From Ophiostoma sp. CBS 140.51 (taxonomy: Eukaryota > Ascomycota > Sordariomycetes > Ophiostomatales > Ophiostomataceae), in assembly GCA_029298735.1 (NCBI GenBank), contig JANSLP010000133.1:1-64000 (forward strand): a stretch of 64,000 nt of DNA, written 5' to 3'. Positions within the stretch are counted from its first letter, which is position 1. Every line of letters starts with the position of its first letter. A model generated the notes under the pieces. The model ran no database searches. It was not told the origin of the DNA and was given only the letters and a program-made list of their open reading frames with translations. Positions 34,401 to 43,810 of the stretch are shown in pieces. The position numbers were made by a program, and so were the translations under genes.

Positions 34401-34570
34401 ACGAGTGGGACGCGGCTGCCCAGCTGGTGGCCAAGGTGCAGGCGCAAAAGACGGTCCAGGTGCAGAGCGGCGTGGGCGGCGAGACGGCGCGGCTGGTGGA
34501 TGCGCGGCAGTTTAGGCACCGCTTCTGGCATCTCGCCAACCAGCATGGTCTGTTGAAGGAGCAACAGTAA
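31439..34570 (+). CDS. Mitochondrial pentatricopeptide repeat (PPR) protein
   Basis: One uninterrupted exon encodes 1,043 residues. The start is the first ATG in frame. Residues 1-40 are rich in Arg, Ala and Ser with few acids and end near RGRWHST, like a mitochondrial presequence. A Gln run (about residues 170-180) and a Ser run (about 665-670) are encoded by CAG/AGC microsatellites. PPR repeats are clear in the C-terminal half, for example a MTMAGIKPTLRTWTSFIEGF unit, an AGRHGIEPDIITFNTILRPL unit, and an MRQRNIRPDEATITILLDD unit (about 565-860). Such proteins bind organelle RNA one base per repeat to control stability or translation. The layout resembles fungal mitochondrial expression factors of the Neurospora CYA-5 kind, but I do not claim orthology. 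Confidence 0.88.
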   Translation: MRDSRAICLLCRARQSVQAATRRGALFDGGNNNIRGRWHSTAAAADSTGPADASTSTSDSISATNSTQNEGQSSVIIREETTGPRRRQPISRMQTSSIQRGPPSRVIRHRASEVAALAVFRDIVENQNRAEERQPKRKQPAEAETAAEGEGDLDQLAHELGQAHLQKKIEQLQQQQQQQPSAGRESTASIDLYNHLVKLTQLRSHSDSTIATLFHHFETNMYPHMTENSRELPNIFRQAAHQLVREVSAAKLANFQANDLPSVARITQIRRQLDLLNKPAPWVPLILGLAAEIVQLTNSIKKSSVGESVDGSNVDASPDSSDSSTSARAKRTALVGDLVEAWRMFNLPDIVVADEEALKNTPVTEFRMPKPDPARLEKYTMRRNIQRGLALLFPRYAPEQLRELTPAVLATYAILADPSICTPGITERAHEFMHSVTEILAIASLRRRTVPDMYESHPDLGSYILTRWPLVGGPGENQSQAQQQPWPTARSSKDARRATLESIHKQLDQALLVRNIQACEAAWDRFWSAVSVPDVEGPERLRGSGDMLDYFIMAFTTLRMSDRAIAVWNLMTMAGIKPTLRTWTSFIEGFKGANNPAGIHNIWERLVASGIQVDTAVWTARISGLIQSGDTEAGMQALDEMQRLWEASQQEEKLAATLRQKVSGNSSSSSSTDDSKKDGKDLKTSKESRPQSKAIKPTIEPVNAAIAGMLRRGDMAAAKKVLAWAGRHGIEPDIITFNTILRPLVRDGAADEVAGLLDMMRQRNIRPDEATITILLDDTIGGDAMAGRSPEERAEVVKRVLADVEASGLDANQQNYAKIIYLLLQDDQADAAVSVVFKRMRQRNIPMSSHIYTILAEEYFMRNPPDLDAVRYLIEHGQPGVPARQTSPYKASSESEKGVPVRAESVSVSTSDVASPVESEAADLDSDSPPVTHTPPTFDRVFWERVVRGFAQVGDTASAQKYFAHIADSVSVTSSTLEDLLRALISNNEWDAAAQLVAKVQAQKTVQVQSGVGGETARLVDARQFRHRFWHLANQHGLLKEQQ

Positions 34571-34865
34571 ACCTGTAAGAGGAAAGAACTCATATGAAAC
34601 CCCCATGTGGGGGAGCCTCATATTATGAGCGTAAATATTATATCCAGCATAGTAGAGCATATGAACACACATCTGTACAATAGTAGAAGGAGAAGTAGAG
34701 GAAGAAAAAAGAAAATAGAAAAATCGCAATTTGCCCAAAATGCTCGCCGCAACGCCGATCCAAAGTGCAAGTCTTAAACCTCACGGCATAACCCGTTCCC
34801 AAGCCCATGTCGCATTCATACACATTATCCAACAACCAAAGCAAAGTAGCCTCCCCCAATCTTGC

Positions 34866-36063
34866 TCATGATTCGTCCATTGTCTCGTCTTCAGGTTGTG
34901 ACGTGTCTTCTGCTGCGGCTTCCTTGCTGCCGTGGTTGTCCCTCAAAATGTTCAAGATATTCGTGAGAGCCTCTGGCTCGACCGTCATGTTGCTGCCGCC
35001 ATCATTATTCTGTGAGGAACTGCTAGCGTCGCCGCGCATCTCGCCGTTCCGGCCCAAATTGAGGCCACGCGCCCGCTCGAGATGTTTCCGCGTCGAGCCT
35101 TCAATGTACTCCAGCCGCTCCCGCCGCCAGGACTTGCTGTCGCCCGCTCGCCCACTACTTCCACTATTGTCGCCAGCCTCCTTCTCTTCGTCGTCAAGCG
35201 CCACAGCCGCTGCCAGGCCGGGCGCCTTTTGCCGCAGTTCGCTCGACAATTGACGTAGAGCCGGCAGTTGCGATAGCGCAAATGCAGTTGTGGTTGTGAG
35301 TGGCTGGGCGGCGTCGCTTTCAGTGAGCGGGCCGCGATCGAGCAAAAAGGCAAGAGACGCAGCAGACGGTGTAGACTCGGGTGTTCTCGGTACTGCCAGC
35401 GTCCGTAGCTTGGCCAACATCGCTTCGTTTTTCTGGGCCTCGACGTCCAGCAGGTGTCCCAGCTTGATGGATGCCTGCAGTCGGCGGTGGAGATGTGCAA
35501 TCGACGCGTCGTCCTCTTCTCCAGCGTCCCCGTTCCCTGCGTCTGCTGCGTTCCCCTCTGCTGTTGCCGCCTCAAAGTCCAATCCCTCGTAATGTGCCAG
35601 CCGCATCCAGTCGCGATCTTCCGGCTTCACGACCAGAATGTTGCGCATCGCGTAAATCTCAAACTTGTCAAAGTTGCGGTCAATGGAGGCGCACAGAAGA
35701 GTCTCGAGCTGGTGTGTACCGTTCTCGACCTCGTGGCGGTGGGCATCTCCGGCGGCAGCCTCGAGCGCGTCTTGTGACAATTTCTTTTCGCCGCGTCCTC
35801 GTTGGAAAGAGTCCGGCTTGAATCCGAGGCTGGCGGGCGGCTGGCGGAGCAGAGCCTGTTCGACACTGTTGAGAGCGCGTTCGGCGAGGATGTTGACACT
35901 GTTGATGATGTCGTCGAGGAGGCTCTACATGTCGTTAGGCTTGCACAATGGATCAGAGAGGAAGACAAACAAAACTGATCGTCTTGAAGAGAAACCTTAC
36001 CACTGGCGGATAGCCAAAATGCTCAGTGAGCAGCTCGGTGTCTGCTGTGGCTGACGAAGCCAT
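34866..36063 (-). CDS. MTW1: Kinetochore MIND-complex subunit Mis12/Mtw1
   Basis: Two minus-strand exons (36063-36001 and 35924-34866; 76-nt intron, GTAAGG donor, TAG acceptor) encode 373 residues. The joined N-terminus reads LLTEHFGYPPV then SLLDDIINSVNILAERAL, the signature opening of Mis12/Mtw1. The family core ENGTHQLETLLCASIDRNFDKFEIYAMRNIL follows around residues 75-105, then RLAHYEGLDF. Mis12 is a coiled-coil subunit of the MIND/Mis12 complex that links centromeric CENP-C to the Ndc80 microtubule-binding complex. The C-terminal half carries predicted coiled coil and several acidic or Ser-rich disordered inserts that make it longer than yeast Mtw1 (289 residues). It is divergent from the proline-rich gene and convergent with the PPR gene. 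Confidence 0.92.
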
Positions 36064-36677
36064 AGCGGTAAATCGTTTTCCGACAAGAACAGTCCTCCAA
36101 TCGAGTCGTCGTGGGCGCGGTCGTGGTTGTGGCTGCTGGTTATCGTGATCGTGGTCGTTGACGATTCTCGTGCATAACTATTTAGTATGCGATCTTCACT
36201 ACAACGCGACGCGTCGTTGGCGCATTTAGAGAGGGGGATACCTGCCAAAATTGTTGGTGGGGGGAAGTTGCGCTAACCGTACACTTTATGTTCGCACTTT
36301 CCCCTGTTGCAAGCAGCCATCACTACCGCCTGGCACCCGGGATTAGTCATATTTCCTCTTCAGGTAATAGCGTCCTACAGTGTCAGACTGGGCGTTTTCC
36401 GGCGGTGTCTACGTCACTTGCACCTGCCCATCGCAAGCCTCTTTTTGCGACTCAGCCTGGCTCTTTCTTTAAGACATCTGGAACTAACATTGTAATCACG
36501 ACAGCCTCAGCTAGGCTTAGGCGGCCAAATAACGGACACAGAAAAAGATGTCAAAAGGACCATCCGTTCTCTCATCACTTTCTTTCAATTTCCCCTCCAA
36601 TTACACCCTTTAATTACACCCTTTCGCATCATCGCATCCATTGCATATTTCACAATCCACTCAGCATCCGGCCCACC
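36064..36677. other. Divergent promoter of MTW1 and the proline-rich gene
   Basis: A 614-base bidirectional promoter region. It is C/T-rich toward 36,678. No gene is recognised. Confidence 0.55.
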
Positions 36678-37990
36678 ATGTCGGGCTTTTCCAACGTCCT
36701 CAAAAACGGCTGGCATCCGGACAAAAATGCCGATTTCAAGAAACAAGTGGTGAGTCTTCTCAAAATAGTTTCAATATAAAACCCGGTGAGGCCATACTGA
36801 CAGGTTAGACCGGCATCTGGAAAAAGGACGACAGCGCATACGACGCCCGCGCCGACCACGTCTCGCGGCCACTTTCGAGTCTCCGCGATCCGGACTCGTT
36901 CGGACCCCCTCCACGCCATGTAGCCCTTGGAAGTGAGCCCAGCGCCAGAGGGACGGCAGTCAGCACGCACCACACGGCCTCGAGCACGGGCTCGGGTTCG
37001 TATGCCGGCTCGCATACAAGCTCACACCACGCACTAGCAACACCAGCTCGGCCTTCTCTACCGTCCCGGCCGCGCGCAACGTCGTCAGCAACCGAAGAAG
37101 ACGAGGAGCCTCAAGAACCTCAACCCTATCGGATGGACACGACCGGCCTCAACACTTCGCATCTTCCGCCACCACCCACACGCAGAGACGGCAGTGGTAT
37201 TAGCCGTAGCCCAGTGCCTCCCTCGTCTGGTCCTACGAAACGGCCGAATGCTGTCCCGCCTGGCCTCCCGCCTCGTCTCCCACCTCGGTCGACACCTTCG
37301 CCCAACCCACCTGCAGGCGCTGGCCATACCAGTACACACCCACCCCCTCCACCAAGACAGCCAGCCCACCCACGAGTCTCTCCGGCCACTACTGGCAACA
37401 CCGGCAACACCGGAAACGACACACACATCAACCAGGACGCTGTAAACCGGCTCGGCCGTGCCGGCATCTCTGTACCCGGACTTGGTATTGGAGGACCAGC
37501 AACAAGTGTAAGTGCACATAGCGGGCAAGCCCAACCGACTGCCCTCTCGGCTATCAACTCTCTCGTAGCAACATCCTCTGCCTCAACGGCACATGAGCCA
37601 GTACAGACGGTCAACCACGCACCGCCAGCATCACAGCTCGGCGAGCTACAGGCACGGTTTGCCAAGATGGGCACAGGCGGCGGTGTTGGTGGTGGAACAA
37701 GCCGCACACCGTCGCGGTCACCAGCACGTCTTCGTGCCAATTCTGGTGCACTCTCTGGTGCGCACTCCTCGGCTGACGTGTCCGGGTCATCTACGCCAGC
37801 CTTATCTTCTGGGGCAGCGGCAAGTATTGCTGCCGGCAAGAAGAAGCCACCTCCGCCACCTCCGGCCAAGAAGCCAGGTCTGGCGGCTGTTAAACCGCAT
37901 GCTGCAGGGGCCGGCAGTCACAGGACTGACAACGACGATGATGATGCTCCGCCACCGATTCCAATGGCAACACGGCCACAGGGATGGTAG
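36678..37990 (+). CDS. Proline-rich, disordered fungal protein with verprolin-like motifs
   Basis: Two exons (36678-36749, 36809-37990; 59-nt intron, GTGAGT donor, TAG acceptor) encode 417 residues. A CAG five bases earlier breaks the frame, which fixes the acceptor at TAG. The N-terminus MSGFSNVLKNGWHPD and the first segment after the splice (TGIWKKDD, then SSLRDPDSFGPPPRHVA) look conserved-type, while most of the rest is Pro/Ser/Thr/Gly-rich disorder. A short helix, QLGELQARFAKMG (about residue 300), and a C-terminal KKKPPPPPPAKKP run recall actin- or SH3-binding adaptor proteins such as verprolins. No globular domain is visible. An actin-patch or endocytic role is only inference from composition. 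Confidence 0.75.
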
Positions 37991-38533
37991 GCGGATGGGA
38001 TGGCATTTGTGCCAGAACATCGGTTTTATGGAGTTTATGCTCGGAAAGGGCTAGGAGAATTGTCAGTGGAGATCATTGAGGAGTTGTAAGATATCTCAGG
38101 GCGTATCTGGCATTGCTACCTGCGTTGCATTTTGTCAAGATTATTATATTCTCATTTCGCTTTCACTACACTTTCACTTTCACATTGCATTTACTTCTGA
38201 AAAGGCCTTGTAAAGTAAGGGAAACATTAAATTGCCAAGTTAAATTGCCGACTTTTGATTCATTTTCCTTTGTCTTAAAAGGAGGACGTGGTCATTTTAT
38301 CTTTTGCTATATGTGCAACAAGTGTGACCAACTAAAACACCCCGAGAAAGTATAAAGGTAAGAGCGAAGGTATAGAAAATCCGCACGACCAAAGCAAGCT
38401 CGTCGTTGTGGCTAGACCATGGATGATTTCGGCATCAAAGGCACCAATCAGCCCTGGTATCCTGCCACACCAACGAGCACATGCCCTGGCCCCGAGCCTC
38501 ATTCCAACAGATGCAGAGAAGGACAAACAAGAT
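37991..38533. other. Convergent 3' region between the proline-rich gene and TCTP
   Basis: A 543-base gap holding two 3' ends. It is AT-rich around 38,110-38,330. No gene is recognised. Confidence 0.55.
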
Positions 38534-39312
38534 TTACACCTTGATGCTCTTCAGGCCGTGCTGCCAGACAATAATGTAAGGCGTAGTGCCGTCCTCACGG
38601 TAGTTGAGGAGAGCGACCCTGAAAAGTTAGCGTCAGAAGCTGTCAAGAAAGGAAAGAAGGGGGAAAACAGAAAAGAAAAGAAAAACTCTGGCAGCGACTT
38701 GAACTTACAGGCCATCGGGGTTCATGGACTCGCCGGTGTAGAACTCAAAGTCCTTGAAGTTGGGCAGGAGGGTATCCTTGACGAACTTCTGGGCACCGCT
38801 CTCGAAAGCCTTGATCTCCTCCTCAGACTTGCCAGCCTCCTGGAGAGCGGCCTTGACGGCCTTCAGGTAGCCCTTCAGGTAAACCAGGTAGCCCTTCTTG
38901 TCGAACGAGGTGTTCTGCAGACGGAAAGAGTGGACGATGTTGTTGACGCGGACAGCGGAGTCCTCGAGGCCCTCATCGGCCTCCTCGGCGGAAGCGTTGG
39001 CACCGGTGTTGACCTGGACAGCCTCCTCGGTGATCATAGCGCAATCGGCCTCGAAAACAATGCCGTTCACATCCTTGAGGTCGTACGAGTCCGAGATGAT
39101 CTCGTCGCCGGTGAGGATATCCTGGAGAGGGGAAGAAGTGTTAGAAAAGGCTCTAAAAGGGGTTCCTGCGCCTTGATGCCGATTCCCGATAAATGAACAA
39201 AGCGATCAATTCTGCCCAAAAGGACAAACGTCGAATTTGCCAAAATCGCCAAAGTCCACCAAAAATGGGTTCGAAAAATCGCTGGAGTCGTTCTTACCTG
39301 GTAGATAAGCAT
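38534..39312 (-). CDS. TMA19: Translationally controlled tumor protein (TCTP/Tma19)
   Basis: Three minus-strand exons (39312-39298, 39121-38709, 38618-38534) with introns of 176 and 90 nt encode 170 residues, the usual TCTP length. The protein reads MLIYQDILTGDEIISDSYDLK, then VFEADCAMITEEAVQVNTG (TCTP signature region). A central helical hairpin (LVYLKGYLKAVKAALQEAG) follows, and the last exon holds the second signature LLNYREDGTTPYIIVWQHGLK. TCTP is an abundant, ribosome-associated protein linked to growth and stress. The first exon is only five codons. At the second donor the codons CTG-TAA overlap GTAAGT, so an unspliced message would stop at once and lose the C-terminal 27 residues. A TCACGTGA palindrome lies upstream. 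Confidence 0.95.
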
Positions 39313-40989
39313 CTTGACGGTAGTGTGTGAGGATGAACCGTGAAAAGGAGGGAGAGAAGGTTGTGGTTGTCGAGGTACGTAGATCAAAGAAGTGGTCTCT
39401 TGGGGTCGAAGGGGGAAAGAAAAACGACGGCTGTCTACGAATATATTGATTTTTCTCTCCTTCTCTCCCTCTCTCCTCCTTCCTCGAAAAAAAAGAGAGG
39501 GGCAAAAAAATAAAGAAAAAAATGTATTGACATAGCGTATTTGGCGGGGTAAGTCACTTCACATAATAAAATGTATGGGTGGGTACTCAGCTTGGGCCAT
39601 CTTTCGCTGGGACAACCAAAACTACGGCGCTAGCCAGATAGCGGGCTAAGCGGCTTGGGTTCTAGACTTCTACAGCCAATCACGGGCGGCCATTCTCTCA
39701 GGCACCGTGAACGTGGAGCTGCCTGAGGCAGATACAGCTGGCCCAAAAGCTCATATCATCACATTGTATCACGTGACATATCACGCGAAAAGCCGGCCTT
39801 TTAACACCGATACTAAAATCGGCCGATGCGCTACTCCGAGGCTGCAGGGGTTTGCAATAGGAGGCTGACCCTGGTGCCAGACGCGTCAACCACACAAAGT
39901 CGCGAATCGGAAGGAAAGGGCAAGACAAGATTCAAGGGGGAGCAATCACAGGCAGCACTCGTTCCAATGGCCTGAGAGCAATCAGCCTCGAAAATGGTGG
40001 CTGTGAGAATGCAGCAGACAAATGGGCCGACGTGGCGCGTCGAGGAATCAGATATTCGGGCACATAAGGCATAACGGACGGTCGTCTCCGTAATCAGATG
40101 CAAAGAACGAGTGTCTGAAGGATGGATCTGGGCAGAGGAAATGCAAAAACCGGTGTCGGAGAACAAGGGGCAAATGTGAAGAAACAGGAGACTTTTTGCA
40201 TATTTTTCGCTGTCACAGGGGTCTTCAGTGACGGAAAGTCGCCTCCTGTCCTCTGAAAAGACTGAAAAAGGCGCTGGCGCTCGGGATCCGCGGAGCGGCC
40301 GCGGGTCAAGCGAAATTGGCCCCCCCTAAAAGACCCAGCCGGCAGGTGCTGGTCCACCAAAAACTGCCACAACGGCCAGTCCCCAGCGCCATTGTGGCCC
40401 AGAGTGGCTCCTGCCCTGACAAGATCGTCTTACTTTTTGGGCTCTTTGTTGCGCCTTGCCTGTTCCTGCCCTTTTTGCCATTGGAATACAGTATTTTCCT
40501 ATCCTCATTTTTAACCTTCTTTTTCCCTTCCTTTCTTCTTTTGTCTTTCTCTTCCCACCTCTCGTCCTCACGGCCATTCGCAACTCACGTCACTCCTTTT
40601 TCCCGCATCCGATACCGTTACCGTCTGAAATTTCAATCGACCTTTGCCGGTCGTGCTCACGCGCCCAGAGTCGCACGACGAATCTTTAATTCCTTTAATT
40701 AACGGCCGACGCCCGCTCCACTACCGAACGAGCCTCATCCTGTTCTTTGTGGTGCTCGTGCCTTTCCTTCTTTTATCTAGTCCTTCTCCCGCTTCTTGTC
40801 TGCTCGACTTGATCTTTCTTTTGTTACTTCCCGACACATTGGCGTGCTTGTAAACACCACTCTCTATCGACCTTCATTCTCCTCGACGCGTCACTCTTCG
40901 GTCCAGCGTCACCCCTTTTTCGATTCCAACCTTTCAGCTTTCGACTTGACTTCAACCTCCCCCTACCGCACAGACTTCCTCCCCTCTGC
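39313..40989. other. Divergent promoter region of TCTP and SUR2
   Basis: About 1.7 kb between divergent starts. TCACGTGA (39769-39776) and a CCAAT (about 39,675) lie on the TCTP side. The last 550 bases before SUR2 are very pyrimidine-rich on the plus strand. No gene is recognised. Confidence 0.6.
39769..39776. promoter_or_regulatory. TCACGTGA palindrome upstream of TCTP
   Basis: The same 8-bp palindrome that occurs twice before uL1 lies 457 bases upstream of the TCTP start codon. Confidence 0.45.
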
Positions 40990-42315
40990 ATGGTTCCCGT
41001 CGACGCCATGGCCAATGCCACCTTCTCCGGCGACCTGCCGCCTCTTCCGGCCTACACCCTCGAGCCGATGCCGCGCCTACTCCCCTTCATCTCCGACTTC
41101 GTCCTCTCCCTCATCCTGCCACACCTGTCCTACTGGGTTGTGTCGGGCATCTTCCACGTCATCGACACCCTTGACCTCTTCCCCGCATACCGCCTGCACA
41201 CGCCCGAGGAGATCTCTGCACGCAACCACGCGTCGCGCGGCGAGGTCGCCCGCGATGTCGTCATTGAGCAGATTATCCAGATGTTCACCACGGCTTTCCT
41301 GTCCTACACCGAACCCATGCAGATGACCGGCATGGAAGACTACGACGTCGCCGTCTGGGCCCAGCGCATCCGCGTGGCCCAGCGCGCTCTGCCAACCATA
41401 CTCAGCCTTGTCGGCCTTAACGCGGCTGCTCTGGCCAAGAACATGTCTACATCGCACCCGCTGCTGGCCGGCGCGCTTGCTGGCGGCCAATACCCTTTCC
41501 TGACGACCGAGCTGTCCGGCAGTGGTGGCAGCGGCTCGGCCACTGCGGCCGTTCCCGCTTTCGCTTCGTGGGAGGTCATGCTGGCCAAGGCCATCTACTG
41601 GGGCGTCATCCCGCTGTTCCAGTTCTGGTTCGCCGTCATCTTCATGGACGCCTGGCAGTACTTTTGGCACCGTGCCATGCACGTCAACCGCTGGATGTAC
41701 GTCCACTGGCACTCGCGCCACCACCGTCTGTACGTGCCTTACGCCTACGGCGCGCTCTATAACCACCCCGTTGAGGGCTTTGTTCTCGATACCGCCGGTG
41801 CTGGTCTGGCCTACAAGCTGTCTTTCATGACGCCGCGCATGGGCATGTACTTTTTCGTCTTCAGCACCATCAAGACCGTCGACGACCACTGTGGCTACGC
41901 CCTGCCCTGGGACCCGCTGCAGCGCATCACCAGCAACAACGCCGCCTACCACGACATCCACCACCAGAGCTGGGGCATCAAGACCAACTTCTCGCAGCCC
42001 TTCTTCACCTTCTGGGACCGCCTTTTGGGCACCATGTGGCAGGGCGATACCACGCTCAAGTACGCGCGCGACCGCAACACAGCTGCGCGCAAGACTGCTG
42101 CTGCCGCCGCCGCTGCCTCCACCAACGGCAACGCCAACGGCAGCGTCAATGGTAACGGCAAGGCCGCCACGCCGGCAAGACTATCAACACCGACGATCGA
42201 CGAAGACTCGGAGTCGGCAACGACCGGCACCGACGAGAAGACGTCAACACGGCGCAAGTCTACCCGGTCAGCAAAGAAGTCGCCCAAGCCCAAGACCAAG
42301 ACGTCCCGGGCTTAG
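40990..42315 (+). CDS. SUR2: Sphinganine C4-hydroxylase (Sur2, fatty acid hydroxylase superfamily)
   Basis: A single exon encodes 441 residues. Several membrane segments flank the three di-iron histidine boxes: HRAMH (227-231), HSRHH (241-245) and HDIHH (321-325), as in ER membrane hydroxylases. The surroundings (FMDAWQYFWHRAMHVN, then HSRHHRLYVPYAYGALYNHP) are those of Sur2/basA, which adds the C4 hydroxyl to sphinganine to make phytosphingosine. The C-terminal 85 residues are a low-complexity Ala/Asn/Gly then basic Lys/Thr tail beyond the family's catalytic core, without a canonical KKXX retrieval signal. The start at 40990 is the first in-frame ATG; another six codons on is equally possible. 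A long C/T leader suggests strong expression. Confidence 0.93.
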   Translation: MVPVDAMANATFSGDLPPLPAYTLEPMPRLLPFISDFVLSLILPHLSYWVVSGIFHVIDTLDLFPAYRLHTPEEISARNHASRGEVARDVVIEQIIQMFTTAFLSYTEPMQMTGMEDYDVAVWAQRIRVAQRALPTILSLVGLNAAALAKNMSTSHPLLAGALAGGQYPFLTTELSGSGGSGSATAAVPAFASWEVMLAKAIYWGVIPLFQFWFAVIFMDAWQYFWHRAMHVNRWMYVHWHSRHHRLYVPYAYGALYNHPVEGFVLDTAGAGLAYKLSFMTPRMGMYFFVFSTIKTVDDHCGYALPWDPLQRITSNNAAYHDIHHQSWGIKTNFSQPFFTFWDRLLGTMWQGDTTLKYARDRNTAARKTAAAAAAASTNGNANGSVNGNGKAATPARLSTPTIDEDSESATTGTDEKTSTRRKSTRSAKKSPKPKTKTSRA

Positions 42316-43753
42316 ACATTGATTTGAAAATAGGACGGCCATGCTGCGCGGGAAGGTCTCCATCTCTTCTCAACCCTTCGTCTCGTCTCTCCATCTTGCG
42401 ATTTTTACGTCTCACTTTTTTATGCCTATAATCATCTTTTAATCGTCCTTTGCAACCCCATTTTTACATTCGCTTCACATGTACCCACTTCTTCCCTTTT
42501 TTGTCCTTTTCTCTCTCGGCCGCTTGATGCCTACCCTTTCGCTATCAGCCTTTCTTTTCTTTTTCTGGAATAATTGTGTATACGGGGGACGGACGAGAGC
42601 ATAAAAGGCTATAGCTTACGTCCTCTTTTTTTTATTACTTTTTTCTTGACTTTTATTTTCTTATTCTTTTTTGCTTTACATCCTGGGCATCGGGCAGGCG
42701 TTTTCTTTCTGTTTCTTACCTTTTCTTGTTCTCCATATATTGCCGTCTGCTTGTGGACTAGACGACCTGGACCGTTTTTGATTGACTCTCCATAATACAT
42801 ACTATTAATGCTGCCTCTTTTTCTTTTTTTGTCTCTACTTCTTGTCGTTTCTTATCCTTTTCTTTTTCTTGCCTGGCTCGGCTTTGGTCTTTGTGCCCTT
42901 ATTCTGTTATAATCTAGATGGATGCCAGGTCTTCTTCTTATCCTTTTCGTTTTTTTCTCTTTTTCTGTACTTGGAACACACAAGAATGAGCACACACGAA
43001 CAAAACACAAAAATATAACGATGTTCACAACCAAAATTACATGACCTTTGTGAAATCATTTGCACTTCTAAATATCTACTTCCGTCTGAAGTCGTTCTCG
43101 GTCGTCGCCGAGGACGGAGCGGCTATGTGCAACAGCCACGATAAAAAAAGATGAAGATGCAAAGCCAATAAATCAATAGTAGTATATAGGCCATCAAGAC
43201 AGCCCTCCTTACAAAAACGAAAACACGTCTTCGCATTCTTTGGACTGCTAGGAATATCGCTGTATGTGATTTTCGTAGAAGTCGTTGCAGCTATACCAGA
43301 TATTTGTTGGGTACGGTTATCATACCATCCTAGGGTTTGTTTTGTTTTTATTCTGTGCGTATGTATGGCGTCTGGCTGTTTTTTTTTTTAATGAAAATAA
43401 AAAAGCTTTGATGAAAATAAAAAGAAATCCAAACAAAAGCCAGCATAAATCAAAACGAAACAAAACAAAACGAAAGATAATATACTAAAGAACGAGTAGG
43501 TTTATTGTCATTACATGAAGGAGCAAGGGATACTCATCAGAGAGACCGAGAGATGATCTCTCGTCGGTAGCCACAAAGCTAGCCTCGCTCTCCCGTGCCG
43601 TCCCGTTCGTTAATCAAGACCGCCCTTTGTTTACAATTATTCCCGAACAGTCAATTTCGCGCCGTTTCTTTTGATGGACTTGGCTGTTACAGCACGACGG
43701 GAAGCGCATATAACCTGTACCTTTAATCTGCCCGTATCGACACTGAACGCCCG

Positions 43754-43768
43754 TCGTACGGCGTACGA
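43754..43768. repeat. Perfect inverted repeat TCGTACG-G-CGTACGA
   Basis: A 7-bp perfect inverted repeat with one central base sits at the edge of a GTAC-core heptad array. Confidence 0.8.
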
Positions 43769-43810
43769 ATACAGAGTACAGAGTCGCCCGTACGGTGTAC
43801 TACGGAATAC
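43769..43810. repeat. GTAC-core heptad repeat
   Basis: Two ACAGAGT units (43771-43784, reverse-strand form of the ACTCTGT unit) are followed by GTACGGT, GTACTAC and GGAATAC in 7-bp register from 43,790. A direct repeat of CGTTCACTCGA follows just downstream. Confidence 0.5.

Noticed and set aside
41077..41964. 295-codon minus-strand frame across SUR2
   Set aside because: Antisense shadow of a gene with all three histidine boxes in place.
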